A stretch of DNA of 64,000 nucleotides from Stutzerimonas xanthomarina (lineage in GTDB: Bacteria > Pseudomonadota > Gammaproteobacteria > Pseudomonadales > Pseudomonadaceae). The notes beneath the pieces were generated by a model that did no database searches, was not told the origin of the DNA, and saw only the letters and a list, made by a program, of their open reading frames with translations. Position numbers and translations under genes: made by a program. Each line of letters begins with the position of its first letter. Position 1 is the stretch's first letter. The stretch is from the NCBI RefSeq assembly GCF_003935375.1, contig NZ_RHQM01000001.1:1-64000 (forward strand), written 5' to 3'. This document shows, piece after piece, positions 38,825 through 48,678 of the stretch.

Positions 38825-40117
38825 ATGCTCAAGACCCCCATCGCCCGGGGCGTGGCCCTCGCCACTCTGGGAGCAACACTGGCTATCCCAACCATGGCCC
38901 AAGCCGCCTTCATCGAAGACACCAAGGCTGGTCTGGAACTGCGTAACTTCTACTACAACAGTGATAATCGCCAAGACGGCGCCAGCCAATCCAAGCAAGA
39001 CGAATGGGCACAAGGTTTCCTGCTGCGCGTTGAGTCGGGTTACACCGAAGGCACAGTGGGCTTTGGTGTAGATGCGCTGGGCCTGCTTGGTGTCAAACTG
39101 GACTCCAGCCCTGATCGCACCGGCACTGGCCTGCTACCAGCTGGTGATTCTGGACGCGCTCCAGATGACTATTCCGAGCTGGGTCTGACCGCCAAAGCCA
39201 AAGTTTCCAAGAGCGTTCTGAAAGTCGGTACCCTCCAGCTGAAAAACCCTGCAATTGCCACTAGCGATAGCCGTCTGCTGCCGGCGGTAATGAGTGGTGG
39301 CCAGCTGGTTTCCAACGAGATCGACGGCCTGACCCTGGACCTCGGTTATATCGACCAGATCAACAACCGGAACTCGACGAACTATGAAGACATGGTCGTC
39401 AATGGAGGGGAGACCCGAAACTCAAGAGGCAATATTGTTTCGGGCTCGAAAGGAATCACTGGTACTTTTGGCGAAAACTCCGATGAGCTCGTCTATCTGG
39501 GCGGCACCTACAAGGTCACCAAGGACCTGAGTGCCTCCTACTACTACAGCAACCTGGAAGACTTCTACAAACAGCACGCACTGAATCTTATTCATGTGCT
39601 GCCCATTGCTGACGGCCAGTCGCTGAAAACCGACCTGCGCTACCAGCGCTCCAAGGACGACGGCAACAGCAACGTCGACAACAAGGCGCTCGGCGCCATG
39701 GTCACCTACTCGATCAGTGGTCACAGCTTCGGCCTGGGTTACCAGAAGATGTCCGGCGATACCGGTTTCGCCTACGTTGGCGGCAACATCGACCCATACC
39801 TTGTCAACTACGTTCAGATTGGTGATTTTGCCAATAAGGATGAGAAGTCCTGGCAAGCACGTTACGACTTCAACTTTGCTGCCGTCGGCATTCCCGGCCT
39901 GAGCTTCATGACCCGCTATATCAGCGGTGATGACTTCGGTGCTAATGGCGATCGCAAAGAGTGGGAACGCGATACCGATATCGGCTACACCTTCCAGGAA
40001 GGCGCACTGAAGAACCTGAACCTCAAGTGGCGTAACGCTACTTTCCGCTCCAACGGTACAGGCAGCGACATCGATCAGAACCGTCTGATCGTCAGCTATA
40101 CCATTCCGCTGATGTAA
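38825..40117 (+). CDS. OprD-family outer-membrane porin
   Basis: The 430-residue protein has a cleaved signal peptide (MLKTPIARGVALATLG to AQA) and the OprD signature: FIEDTKAGLELRNFYYNSD, ARP-like YTEGTVGFGVDALG, and a terminal beta-strand ending in SYTIPLM. OprD porins are 18-stranded channels for basic amino acids, aromatic acids or other small nutrients; the substrate of this member cannot be told from the sequence. A strong ribosome site precedes it and an intrinsic terminator follows it, so it is monocistronic. Confidence 0.93.
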   Translation: MLKTPIARGVALATLGATLAIPTMAQAAFIEDTKAGLELRNFYYNSDNRQDGASQSKQDEWAQGFLLRVESGYTEGTVGFGVDALGLLGVKLDSSPDRTGTGLLPAGDSGRAPDDYSELGLTAKAKVSKSVLKVGTLQLKNPAIATSDSRLLPAVMSGGQLVSNEIDGLTLDLGYIDQINNRNSTNYEDMVVNGGETRNSRGNIVSGSKGITGTFGENSDELVYLGGTYKVTKDLSASYYYSNLEDFYKQHALNLIHVLPIADGQSLKTDLRYQRSKDDGNSNVDNKALGAMVTYSISGHSFGLGYQKMSGDTGFAYVGGNIDPYLVNYVQIGDFANKDEKSWQARYDFNFAAVGIPGLSFMTRYISGDDFGANGDRKEWERDTDIGYTFQEGALKNLNLKWRNATFRSNGTGSDIDQNRLIVSYTIPLM

Positions 40118-40149
40118 TAGCGGCTACTGCACTCGCTGCTGTAGAGAGG

Positions 40150-40179
40150 AAAACCCGCTTCGGCGGGTTTTCTTTTTTT
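40150..40179 (+). terminator. Rho-independent terminator of the porin gene
   Basis: AAAACCCGC-TTCG-GCGGGTTTT followed by TCTTTTTTT, a classical stem with a UUCG tetraloop 33 bases after the stop. Confidence 0.93.
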
Positions 40180-40243
40180 GTTCCTTGCCGTTATTGCCAG
40201 AACCAAGCGATTGAAAGCTGTCTACACCGCTCAACGAAGCGGG

Positions 40244-40271
40244 GAACCTTTAACGAGGCGCAATGCTCGAA
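40244..40271 (+). promoter_or_regulatory. Possible AlgU (RpoE-type) promoter
   Basis: GAACCT, 17 bases, then TCGAA resembles the extracytoplasmic-function consensus GAACTT-N16/17-TCTGA. It lies 50 bases before the DUF883 gene, a type of gene often under envelope-stress control. The match is imperfect. Confidence 0.35.
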
Positions 40272-40320
40272 ACTTGAGGCAACGGGGCCTTTTGCCCCGA
40301 AGAATCAAGAGGAGCTGCGC

Positions 40321-40722
40321 ATGTCTACCGAGTCCACTTTCGGCACCAGCGATAACACCCCGATTCCTGAAGGTCCCGCTGGGAGCACCCGCCCCCTGAT
40401 CGATACATCCGCCCATCGCCGTAACCTGCAAGCTGCGCAGAATGCACTGATCGAAGAGTTTCACACTCTGATCGGCGACACTGAGCGTCTTCTCAAGCAC
40501 ACTCAGGAAACCGCAGGCGGCCAAACCGAAGAGCTGCGCAGCAAGATCAACGCAAACATTGCCAAGGCTCGTGAAATGCTCAAGGAGCGGGAAGGCTCGA
40601 TGCGCGAGCAGGGTCAGGCTGCTATCCAGTGCACCGAGGAATATGTACACACCCATCCCTGGCAATCGATCGGCATCGCTGCCGGGCTCGGCTTTCTGCT
40701 CGGTCTGATTTCACGTCGCTGA
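40321..40722 (+). CDS. DUF883 / ElaB-YqjD family protein
   Basis: The 133-residue protein has a long amphipathic helix with a heptad pattern (residues ~35-105) and a C-terminal membrane segment (SIGIAAGLGFLLGLISRR). ElaB/YqjD proteins are tail-anchored in the inner membrane and bind ribosomes at the entry to stationary phase. GAGGAG lies before the ATG. It begins a three-gene set with YqjE- and YqjK-like genes, the order of the E. coli yqjDEK operon. Confidence 0.9.
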   Translation: MSTESTFGTSDNTPIPEGPAGSTRPLIDTSAHRRNLQAAQNALIEEFHTLIGDTERLLKHTQETAGGQTEELRSKINANIAKAREMLKEREGSMREQGQAAIQCTEEYVHTHPWQSIGIAAGLGFLLGLISRR

Positions 40723-40736
40723 TGGGAGAGCCAGCA

Positions 40737-41117
40737 ATGGAAGCGAAGCCCGGCACCGAAGCCCCCAAGCCATCGCTTAAGAAGCTGGGCGGCGCATTCG
40801 TCGGCCTGCTCCAGGGGCACCTGGAACTTGTAGGCCTAGAGGTCCAGGAAGAGAAAGCCCGAACCTTTCGGCTATTTCTCCTGGCCGGTGTCAGCCTGAT
40901 TCTCGGCCTGCTGATCCTGGTTGGGCTTTCCGCGGCTATCGTCATCGCCTTCTGGGAAACTCATCGCATCGAGGCGATACTTACGCTATGCGCGATCTAC
41001 GCAGTGGTGATGATCATCTGCGTGAGCCGGGCCGCTTCGCTCGCCAAACAATGTGCCGCACCGTTCCAGGCCACGCTTGAAGAACTGGAGCGCAACCGGG
41101 AGCGATTATTGCCATGA
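40737..41117 (+). CDS. YqjE-like phage-holin-superfamily membrane protein
   Basis: The 126-residue product has two adjacent membrane helices (LFLLAGVSLILGLLILVGLS and ILTLCAIYAVVMIICV), a short N-terminal cytosolic region and a charged C-terminal tail. This is the YqjE/holin-superfamily III pattern. The start at 40737 follows GGGAG; an upstream in-frame codon lacks support. It overlaps the next gene by 4 bases. Confidence 0.85.
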   Translation: MEAKPGTEAPKPSLKKLGGAFVGLLQGHLELVGLEVQEEKARTFRLFLLAGVSLILGLLILVGLSAAIVIAFWETHRIEAILTLCAIYAVVMIICVSRAASLAKQCAAPFQATLEELERNRERLLP

Positions 41118-41434
41118 GCCAACCGTTGAGCACATCGAATGATCTGAGCATGCGCAAGGATCTGGTGCGACTGCGCATGGAAATGCACCGTCAACAGATG
41201 CTCTACCACGCGCAGCCCCTTTCACATCCACTGCAGCAGATGAAGAGCTTCGTAAGTTCGCGTCGAACATCCAGCGAACACAGTTCAGGCAAGGGACCGA
41301 TGATGATCGCTGCGACGGTCGTACTCGCGCTGTTCGGACGCAGGATGGGGAAAATGGGAAAGCTGGCTCGGGTGGCGCTGACGCTGTATCCGCTAATCAA
41401 GGGTCAGCAAAAGCTGCGGGAAAAGCTGCACTAG
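41114..41434 (+). CDS. YqjK-like protein
   Basis: The 106-residue protein starts with a charged helix (LRMEMHRQQMLYHAQPLSHP), has one hydrophobic stretch (MMIAATVVLALFGRRMG), and ends with LYPLIKGQQKLREKL. It fits the third gene of the yqjDEK-type set in place and size. Its start overlaps the YqjE-like stop (ATGA). Function is unknown. Confidence 0.75.
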   Translation: MSQPLSTSNDLSMRKDLVRLRMEMHRQQMLYHAQPLSHPLQQMKSFVSSRRTSSEHSSGKGPMMIAATVVLALFGRRMGKMGKLARVALTLYPLIKGQQKLREKLH

Positions 41435-41599
41435 CCCAGCCGCCTACCCTGGCTGAACAACACTGTACCCGCGGCCAACCGCGGGTAGGTCGCCACACCT
41501 TCTGAACTGGTTATCCTTCTAATGCGCCAGCACCGATCAGCGATTCGGCAGTTGTGGTAGCTTTGCACCAGCCCGCTAATGGCAATACGGAGATGGTCC

Positions 41600-42931
41600 T
41601 TGGACTGGCACACACTGCTTACCCGCGAACGACTCGGCAAATCCGCCCACAGTAGCGACGAGTTGGGCCGCAGCCCTTTTCACAAGGATCATGATCGGAT
41701 CATTTTTTCGGGCGCCTTTCGCCGGCTCGGGCGCAAGACTCAGGTTCATCCAGTTTCCAGCAACGATCACATCCATACCCGCCTCACCCATTCGCTGGAG
41801 GTGAGCTGCGTAGGCCGCTCACTCGGTATGCGTGTCGGTGAAGTATTGCGCGATGACATGCCAGAATGGTGCAGCCCGGCCGACCTTGGCATGATCGTCC
41901 AGTCGGCCTGCTTGGCCCACGACATTGGCAATCCGCCCTTTGGCCACTCCGGCGAGGATGCTATCCGCTGCTGGTTCCAGCAGGCCGCAGGGCGCGGATG
42001 GCTCGACGATATGAGCGACGCGCAACGCGCGGACTTTCTCAACTTCGAAGGCAACGCACAGGGATTTCGAGTGCTTACGCAACTCGAATACCACCAGTTC
42101 GACGGTGGAACGCGACTGACCTACGCCACCCTCGGCACGTATCTCAAGTACCCCTGGACTTCACGCCATGCAGAGGCGCTGGGGTACAAGAAGCACAAGT
42201 TCGGGTGCTATCAGAATGAGCAGCCGCTGCTCGAGCAGATCGCACAGAAGCTGAACCTACCCAACGTCGCTGAGCAACGCTGGGCTCGTCATCCTCTGGT
42301 TTATCTCATGGAGGCAGCAGACGATATCTGTTACGGCCTGATCGACCTGGAAGACGGCCTCGAGATGGAGCTGCTGGAATATTCGGAAGTCGAAGCGCTG
42401 TTACTGGCTCTGGTGGGCGATGACATTCCGGAAACCTATCGTCAGCTGGGCCCGAGGGATTCAAGGCGGCGCAAACTGGCCATTCTGCGCGGCAAGGCGA
42501 TCGAACACCTGACCAATGCGGCCGCTGGTGCCTTTGTCGAGCAGCAGAGCAACCTGCTTCGTGGCGAGTTGCACGGTGACCTGGTCGAACATATGCATGG
42601 GCCGGCCAAAGAGTGCGTGCTGCAGGCGAAGGCGATGGCACGGCAGAAGATTTTTCAGGATAAGCGCAAAACCCTGCACGAGATTGGCGCCTACACCACG
42701 CTGGAAATACTGCTCAATGCATTTTGCGGCGCAGCACTGGAACAACATCGCGGCGGCACCCCCTCGTTCAAGAATCAGCGGATCCTCGACCTGCTCGGAC
42801 GCAGCGCGCCCTCGCCCGAGCTACCGCTCTACCAGTCGTTCCTGCGCATGATCGACTTCATCGCAGGCATGACCGATAGCTACGCCACGGAGATGGCCGG
42901 CGAGATGACCGGCCGCTCCAGCCCGGTTTGA
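41600..42931 (+). CDS. dgt: Deoxyguanosine triphosphate triphosphohydrolase
   Basis: The 443-residue protein is an HD-superfamily dNTPase: [19 protein letters not shown], then RLTHSLEVS (H...), [15 protein letters not shown] (HD pair) and [20 protein letters not shown] (the distal D). It hydrolyses dGTP to deoxyguanosine and triphosphate and can limit phage DNA synthesis. TTG 41600 with GGAG 7 bases before gives the usual length; an ATG 21 bases earlier (41579) has no ribosome site. It is followed at once by the FUSC-type gene. Confidence 0.93.
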   Translation: MDWHTLLTRERLGKSAHSSDELGRSPFHKDHDRIIFSGAFRRLGRKTQVHPVSSNDHIHTRLTHSLEVSCVGRSLGMRVGEVLRDDMPEWCSPADLGMIVQSACLAHDIGNPPFGHSGEDAIRCWFQQAAGRGWLDDMSDAQRADFLNFEGNAQGFRVLTQLEYHQFDGGTRLTYATLGTYLKYPWTSRHAEALGYKKHKFGCYQNEQPLLEQIAQKLNLPNVAEQRWARHPLVYLMEAADDICYGLIDLEDGLEMELLEYSEVEALLLALVGDDIPETYRQLGPRDSRRRKLAILRGKAIEHLTNAAAGAFVEQQSNLLRGELHGDLVEHMHGPAKECVLQAKAMARQKIFQDKRKTLHEIGAYTTLEILLNAFCGAALEQHRGGTPSFKNQRILDLLGRSAPSPELPLYQSFLRMIDFIAGMTDSYATEMAGEMTGRSSPV

Positions 42932-42936
42932 CCCAC

Positions 42937-44031
42937 ATGAAGCGCCTGCTGCGGCAAAGCATCCACTGGCACCCCGCGCGCCCCGCCTGGGGCGCTGCCA
43001 TGGTGGCCGGCTTTGGTTGCGCCTTGCCGTTGCTGCTGGGGCTGTTCAGCGGTCATCCCGGCTTCCTCTGGGCAACGGTCGGCGCCTTTCAGGCGGCCAA
43101 GGCCAACCCACTTCATCGCTTCGGCATGCTGCGCATGCTGTTACTCATCGCGTTGGGCGCCGGGAGTGCCGGACTGGGCTTCTGGTCGGCGACTCATCCA
43201 TTGATCAGTCTCGGCCTTTTCGCCTTCTACGGCCTGCTGCTGGCCTGGTTACAGCGCTACGGCAGCGAAGCGGGAAAGCTCGGTATCGGTTTGGCGATCT
43301 GCCTCTGCCTCGGCCAAGGGCAGCACGGCATTGGCGATTTCAACAACCCATACGCCATAGCCTTTCTTTTCGCGCTCGGCGGGCTCTGGGTTACCTTGCT
43401 CGCCTTCGGCCTGCGGGGGATGCATGGGCTGCGCATGTGGCCATATATGCCGCGGCTGATGAGCATCCTGCGGGTGCTGCGCAGGCACGCTCGCCGAACG
43501 CCGATCCGACAATGGCGTGTGCACGCCCTGACCTACATCCTGGCCGGAGCATTGGGTGGGGTAATTGTGAATATGGCTGAACTGCCAAGAGGCTACTGGT
43601 TGACGCTGGCGGTGTTCACCACGCTGCAGATGGATCTGGAGCGGAGTCTGGTGCGGGCGCTACAGGCCAGCCTGGGAATATTGGCGGCTGCGGCCATACT
43701 GATCTACATTGGCCACGGCTTGGCCGACCCGCCACTGATGGTGATGATCCTGCTGCCGCTTATCGTGCTGGGCAGAGCGTTTCAGGCGAATCACTATGGG
43801 CTATTCGTCCTGCAGACCACGCTGCTGTTCCTGCTGCTGGCAGAGACGCTGGCCCAGGACTGGAACCTGCCGCAGATACGGCTCATCAATGCTGCCATCG
43901 GTGTAGCTGTGGCGCTGCTCATCGCAACGCTGATGCACGTCTTGCAGATGCTGCTGGCCAGGCGCTCGCGCAGGAAAGCCCAGCGGGCAGCATCGCAACG
44001 ATCAGACGAAAAGACTACTTCTCAGCCCTAA
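42937..44031 (+). CDS. FUSC-family integral membrane protein
   Basis: The 364-residue protein has two blocks of about five to six membrane helices with a basic cytosolic stretch between them (RRHARRTPIRQWR near residue 185), the layout of fusaric-acid-resistance/aromatic-acid-exporter (FUSC) proteins. It starts 5 bases after the dgt stop; a TTG overlapping that stop is an alternative. Its cargo is unknown. No partner genes of an efflux system are adjacent. Confidence 0.8.
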   Translation: MKRLLRQSIHWHPARPAWGAAMVAGFGCALPLLLGLFSGHPGFLWATVGAFQAAKANPLHRFGMLRMLLLIALGAGSAGLGFWSATHPLISLGLFAFYGLLLAWLQRYGSEAGKLGIGLAICLCLGQGQHGIGDFNNPYAIAFLFALGGLWVTLLAFGLRGMHGLRMWPYMPRLMSILRVLRRHARRTPIRQWRVHALTYILAGALGGVIVNMAELPRGYWLTLAVFTTLQMDLERSLVRALQASLGILAAAAILIYIGHGLADPPLMVMILLPLIVLGRAFQANHYGLFVLQTTLLFLLLAETLAQDWNLPQIRLINAAIGVAVALLIATLMHVLQMLLARRSRRKAQRAASQRSDEKTTSQP

Positions 44032-44359
44032 TCGGGTTTTCCGGGTACCACACATCCATCAGCGGACTGACACTGTACTCAGCCAGTTCGCTGCGGCCTT
44101 TCAGCCAGGCGTCGACTTTCGCACGCTGCTCTTCGCTGACCGAGCCGCGACGGCCGAGGCAGACAAAACCGTAGTCTTCGCCACCGATATAGCCGAGTTC
44201 ATTGGCTTCCATCGCTTCGCTGATAAACGCTTCGAGGAAGTCGTCCACAGCCTTGCTTTCGATACCTTCGCGGTAGGTGAGATTGACCTCGAAGCCGAGC
44301 TCCTGGAACTCATCGACACAGAGTTTCTTACGCAGGCGGCGCGAACGATTGGTAGCCAT
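44015..44359 (-). CDS. yggL: YggL family ribosome-associated protein
   Basis: The 114-residue protein matches the YggL/DUF469 family: RSRRLRKKLCVDEFQELGFEV near the start, then FISEAMEANELGYIGGEDYGFV and a C-terminal YSVSPLMDVWYPE. YggL binds the 50S ribosomal subunit in Pseudomonas and may act in assembly or quality control. It is convergent with, and overlaps by 17 bases, the end of the FUSC-type gene. Confidence 0.9.
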   Translation of the reverse strand: MATNRSRRLRKKLCVDEFQELGFEVNLTYREGIESKAVDDFLEAFISEAMEANELGYIGGEDYGFVCLGRRGSVSEEQRAKVDAWLKGRSELAEYSVSPLMDVWYPENPIRAEK

Positions 44360-44511
44360 TTGGGGGCGATCCTTTTTCTACTTGATGACGGCGCGCACTC
44401 TAACAGCAACCCCGCGCCAAGGCGATGACCGACAGCAGCGCTCGGCTCATCGCAGCCTAGTGCACATCTGTCTTTGCAGTAACCCATGCACCGCAGCTAC
44501 GCTTATCGGAT

Positions 44512-44530
44512 AGAGGCACGACGCCTCTAC
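44512..44530. repeat. Small hairpin before dacB
   Basis: TAGAGGC pairs with GCCTCTA across a 5-base loop. It lies in the divergent region between yggL and dacB, about 105 bases before the dacB start; there is no T-run. Confidence 0.4.
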
Positions 44531-44634
44531 AGCACGGGCATAATGGCCCGCATTCGTTCCCTAAGAGCAGTGGGAAACACATGCCAAATCAAACCGCCAG
44601 CAGCCCCCTGTGTTTGCCCAGAGGCGCTCGTACG

Positions 44635-46092
44635 ATGAGCTCCATCCTCCGCGGCATCACCTTAGCCATCCTCGCCCTGCCCTTGACCCTGCCAGCCCAG
44701 GCCGCCGGGGTGAACCAGACACTGCCACCGCGCGTCGAACAGGCACTGAAAGCCAACAAGATCAGCAGCGACGCACTGTCCGTAGTCATGCTGCCACTGA
44801 CCGGTGACGCCGTGCCGACGTTCGTCAACGCCGACGTATCGGTCAACCCCGCCTCGACCATGAAGCTGGTTACCACCTACGCCGCCCTCGAACTGCTCGG
44901 CCCCAACCACCAGTGGAAGACCGAGTTCTATGCCGACGGCCCGCTGGTGGACGGCACCCTCAACGGCAATCTCTACCTCAAGGGCGGCGGCGACCCGAAA
45001 CTGAACATGGAGAAGCTCTGGCTGCTGCTGCGAGATTTGCGTGCCAACGGAGTCACCAAGGTCACTGGCGACCTGGTGCTCGATCGCAGCCATTTCGTCC
45101 AGCCCGACCTGCCCGTCTTCGATGACGACGGCAATGACAAGAACAAGCCCTTTCTGGTTGGTCCCGACTCACTACTGGTCAACCTCAAGGCGCTGCGCTT
45201 CATCGTCCGCAACGATGGCGGAAAGGTGAACATCGCAGTCGAGCCGCCGATCGCCAGCATTCGAATAGACAACCGGGTCAAAGCGCTGCCCGCAGGCAAA
45301 TGCCCAGGCTGGCCGGACGTGCTCTACAACCCGGTTGCGGATGGGGATGGCGTGACCGTCGTGGTCACCGGCAAACTCGCCGACGGCTGCAGCGCACAGA
45401 CCTACCTTTCACTGCTCGATCACCAGCGCTATGCCGCCGGCGCGGTGCGTGCTATCTGGGCCGAGCTCGGCGGCAGCATTCTCGGCATCGACCGTGTGGC
45501 CCAGGTGCCTGACAAAGCAAGACTGCTGGCGAGGGCCTATTCGCCGGATCTCACCGAAATCATTCGAGACATCAACAAGTACAGCAACAACACCATGGCC
45601 AAGCAGCTGTTTCTGAGCCTCGGCGCCGAATTCCGTAACGAAGCGGATGCCGATGACGCCAAAGCGGCACAGCGGGTCATCCGCCAGTGGCTGGCCAAGA
45701 AGGGGCTCATCTCGCCGCATCTGGTGATCGAGAACGGCTCCGGACTTTCCCGCGCCGAACGGGTCAGCGCACGCGAGCTGGGGAGCTTGCTGCAGGCCGC
45801 ATGGCGCAGCCCTTACTCGGCCGAGTTCATTTCGTCGATGCCATTGGCCGCCGTGGACGGCACCATGCGCAAGCGCCTGCGCAATACACCTGTCGCCGGC
45901 AAGGCGCACCTCAAGACGGGAACCCTGAACACCGTGCGCGCCATCGCAGGTTACAGCCGTGACGGCGACGGCAATGTCTGGGCAGTCGTGGCGATCCTGA
46001 ACCATCCCCGCCCATGGGGCGCAGCCTCGATTCTCGATCAGGTGCTGGTCAGCCTCTACGGTCAGCGCAACCAGAACACCGCACAACGCTGA
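44635..46092 (+). CDS. dacB: D-alanyl-D-alanine carboxypeptidase/endopeptidase, PBP4 type
   Basis: The 485-residue protein has a signal peptide (SSILRGITLAILALPLTLPA, ending QA-AG) and the class C penicillin-binding motifs: STMK near residue 75, YSNN near 300 and HLKTGTLN near 425. It trims or cuts D-Ala peptides of peptidoglycan in the periplasm. I start at ATG 44635, where the signal peptide is normal; ATG at 44581 adds 18 charged residues. PBP4 loss derepresses AmpC in Pseudomonas. Confidence 0.93.
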   Translation: MSSILRGITLAILALPLTLPAQAAGVNQTLPPRVEQALKANKISSDALSVVMLPLTGDAVPTFVNADVSVNPASTMKLVTTYAALELLGPNHQWKTEFYADGPLVDGTLNGNLYLKGGGDPKLNMEKLWLLLRDLRANGVTKVTGDLVLDRSHFVQPDLPVFDDDGNDKNKPFLVGPDSLLVNLKALRFIVRNDGGKVNIAVEPPIASIRIDNRVKALPAGKCPGWPDVLYNPVADGDGVTVVVTGKLADGCSAQTYLSLLDHQRYAAGAVRAIWAELGGSILGIDRVAQVPDKARLLARAYSPDLTEIIRDINKYSNNTMAKQLFLSLGAEFRNEADADDAKAAQRVIRQWLAKKGLISPHLVIENGSGLSRAERVSARELGSLLQAAWRSPYSAEFISSMPLAAVDGTMRKRLRNTPVAGKAHLKTGTLNTVRAIAGYSRDGDGNVWAVVAILNHPRPWGAASILDQVLVSLYGQRNQNTAQR

Positions 46093-46137
46093 TGGTGACT
46101 CAGGCAGGCCGAACGGCCCGCCTATATCACCGGATGA

Positions 46138-48318
46138 TCACCGCGCCTGGAATTTCCAGGCGCGGTGGATCCGGGGGTTACGACGGAAATCGTCGTCCAG
46201 CGTTGCGCTGCTGATTTCCTCTACGGCATAGCGGTCGCTCAGGCTGGCATCCAGCACGAATTTACGGAAGTTGTTGGAGAAATACAGCGCTCCGCCCGTC
46301 GCCAATCGAGCCATCGCAAGATCGAGCAGCGCCTGATGGTCCCGCTGTACGTCGAACACGCCTTCCATGCGCTTGGAATTGGAGAACGTCGGTGGGTCGA
46401 TGAAGATCAGGTCGTACTCACCACGGTCTTCTTCCAGCCAGGCCATCACGTCGCCCTGTTCCAGGCGCTGGCGATCCGAAAGGCCATTCAACGAGAGATT
46501 GCGACGCGCCCAGTCCAGATAGGTTTTCGACAGGTCGACGCTGGTGGTGCTGCGCGCACCACCCTTGGCCGCATGGACCGTGGCGGTTGCGGTATAGCAG
46601 AACAGGTTGAGGAAACGCTTGCCGGCCGCTTCACGCTGAATGCGCAGGCGCAATGGGCGATGATCGAGGAACAGGCCGGTATCCAGATAATCGGTGAGAT
46701 TCACCAGCAGCTTGACGCCGCCCTCGGTCACTTCGAGAAACTCGCCCTGGCTGGCCTGACGCTCATACTGGCGCGTTCCCGTCTGGCGCTCGCGCCGCTT
46801 TACCACCACCTTCTCGCGTGGAATGCCCAGTGCTTGCGGTATGGCAGCCAATGCATCGAGCAGGCGCACCTGGGCCTTCTCCGGATCGATGGAGCGCGGC
46901 GGCGCATACTCCTGCACGTGCACCCAGTCACCGTACAGATCGATCGCCAGGGCGTACTCAGGCATATCCGCGTCGTATAGCCGGTAGCATTCGATACCCT
47001 CACGACGCGCCCATTTGCCGAGCTGACGCAGATTCTTCTGTAGGCGATTGGCGAACATCTGCCCGCCTTCGCTGAGGCGTGCCTGCTCGACCGGCGCCTG
47101 CTGCTGTAAATGTTCCTCATGGCCGGCGCCGCGCTGACCGGTCACGAACTGATCCAGCTCGACCTTGATCAACAGCAGCTTGCACGGCAGCGCACCGTTC
47201 CAGAACGCGTACTGCTTGTGACTGCGGATGCCCATGCGCTTGCCGAGATCCGGCGCGGCGGTGAATACCGCGGCTTCCCAGCCCAGGCAGGCCTGGCGCA
47301 GGCGTTCGCCGAGGTTCTGGTAGAGATAGAGAAGGCTCGCCTCGTCGCCGAGGCGCTCACCATAGGGCGGATTGCAGATCACCAAGCCCTTCTGATTCTG
47401 GTCCGGGCGCGGCTCGAAGTCGCCGACATCACCCTGATAGACCTTGATCCAGCCGGCCAGCCCAGCGCGTTCGATGTTGTTGCGTCCCGGCTGGATCAGC
47501 CGCGGATCGGCCTCATAGCCGCGAATCCATAAGGGCGGCCTGGCCAACCCGGCCTCTGCCCGAGCCTGAGCTTCGGCATGCAGGCGTGACCACAGTGCGG
47601 GGATATGCCCCAGCCAGGCACTGAAACCCCAGCGCTCGCGCTTGAGATTCGGCGCGATATCCGCCGCCATCATCGCCCCTTCGACGAGAAAGGTGCCGAC
47701 ACCACACATGGGATCCGCCAACGCGCCGCCGGCAGCAGCGATACGTGGCCAGCCGGCACGGATCAGGATCGCGGCAGCAAGGTTTTCCTTGAGCGGCGCG
47801 GCACCCTGCTGCAGTCGATAGCCACGCTGATGCAGGCTGTGCCCGGAGAGGTCGATCGAAAGCACCGCTTGCCCCTTGTCGAGGCGCAGATGCACGCGCA
47901 GGTCAGGGTCGAGCTTGTCGATGCTGGGGCGCTCGCCGGATGCGGTTCGCAGCCGGTCGACGATGGCGTCCTTGACCTTGAGCGCACCGAAATGCGTGTT
48001 GTCGATGCCCGATCCGCGACCACTGAACTCCACTGCCAGACTGCCGGCAGGCTGCAGATGGTCAGCCCAGTCAATGGCGTGAACCCCTTGGTAAAGCGTC
48101 TCGGCGTCTACCGTGGAGAAACGGCTGATGACCAGCAAAACCCGGTTAGCCAGGCGCGACCACAGACAGAGCCGGTAGGCCACTTCCAGCGCACCGAAGC
48201 CGCGAATCGCGGATGTCTGCTCGCGCCCCTCCTCCAGTCCAAGCGCAGTGGCTTCGTCGAGCAGCAGGCCTTCGAGCCCCTTGGGGCAGGTCAGGATCAG
48301 TTCATGGCGGTCGGTCAT
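46138..48318 (-). CDS. rlmL: Bifunctional 23S rRNA methyltransferase RlmKL
   Basis: The 726-residue protein joins two methylases. Residues ~1-380 hold a THUMP domain and an RlmL domain (ICNPPYGERL, target-base motif); residues ~400-726 hold an RlmK-type PUA-like and SAM-binding domain (LNLFCYTATATVHAAKGG, then FIDPPTFSN). Together they make m2G2445 and m7G2069 in E. coli numbering. The frame is whole. A strong hairpin covers its stop codon, and dacB is convergent. Confidence 0.96.
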   Translation of the reverse strand: MTDRHELILTCPKGLEGLLLDEATALGLEEGREQTSAIRGFGALEVAYRLCLWSRLANRVLLVISRFSTVDAETLYQGVHAIDWADHLQPAGSLAVEFSGRGSGIDNTHFGALKVKDAIVDRLRTASGERPSIDKLDPDLRVHLRLDKGQAVLSIDLSGHSLHQRGYRLQQGAAPLKENLAAAILIRAGWPRIAAAGGALADPMCGVGTFLVEGAMMAADIAPNLKRERWGFSAWLGHIPALWSRLHAEAQARAEAGLARPPLWIRGYEADPRLIQPGRNNIERAGLAGWIKVYQGDVGDFEPRPDQNQKGLVICNPPYGERLGDEASLLYLYQNLGERLRQACLGWEAAVFTAAPDLGKRMGIRSHKQYAFWNGALPCKLLLIKVELDQFVTGQRGAGHEEHLQQQAPVEQARLSEGGQMFANRLQKNLRQLGKWARREGIECYRLYDADMPEYALAIDLYGDWVHVQEYAPPRSIDPEKAQVRLLDALAAIPQALGIPREKVVVKRRERQTGTRQYERQASQGEFLEVTEGGVKLLVNLTDYLDTGLFLDHRPLRLRIQREAAGKRFLNLFCYTATATVHAAKGGARSTTSVDLSKTYLDWARRNLSLNGLSDRQRLEQGDVMAWLEEDRGEYDLIFIDPPTFSNSKRMEGVFDVQRDHQALLDLAMARLATGGALYFSNNFRKFVLDASLSDRYAVEEISSATLDDDFRRNPRIHRAWKFQAR
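46140..46166. terminator. Bidirectional hairpin at the rlmKL/dacB junction
   Basis: ACCGCGCCTGG and its exact complement flank a 5-base loop, an 11-bp stem. One arm contains the rlmKL stop and last codons. It could end both convergent transcripts, although no T-run follows. Confidence 0.6.
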
Positions 48319-48678
48319 GGCGTTTCCACAAAAGGTGCTTCGGACAGTCGCGACCCTTTCGTCGGAACAGGCCCAGCAAAGAAAATTAGAAGGAGGCTAC
48401 GGGCACCATGGTTTCAATCGCGCAGAAGTGGCTCAGCAGCGCACTTCGCACTTCCCTGCCTTTCGGGCTTATGGGCAGAACCATAGATTCGTTACCTACT
48501 TATGACAAAACGATCATTCCAGCGTCTTCAGCATTGGGTTAGAACTCACCCCAGGCCGACATCGCAATGGTGCCCGGCGAAGCGCGCCACGCCGGCAGCG
48601 CGCTTCATTGGCAGTCTATCTGCCCGGTCTCGCCATGAGGCCACAGGAACACCAGTCAACCACTGAGGGCAATACCCA
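48319..48678. other. Intergenic region upstream of rmf
   Basis: About 360 bases without a credible gene between the divergent rlmKL and rmf. The right third is GC-rich; there are short AT-rich patches around 48375-48390 and 48495-48515 (TACTTATGACAAAACGATCATT) that may hold the rmf promoter. I saw no clear regulator site or small RNA. Confidence 0.4.

Noticed and set aside
41579..41599. ATG at 41579 as the dgt start
   Set aside because: No ribosome site lies upstream, whereas GGAG is correctly placed for TTG 41600; the difference is only seven residues, so this remains a preference.
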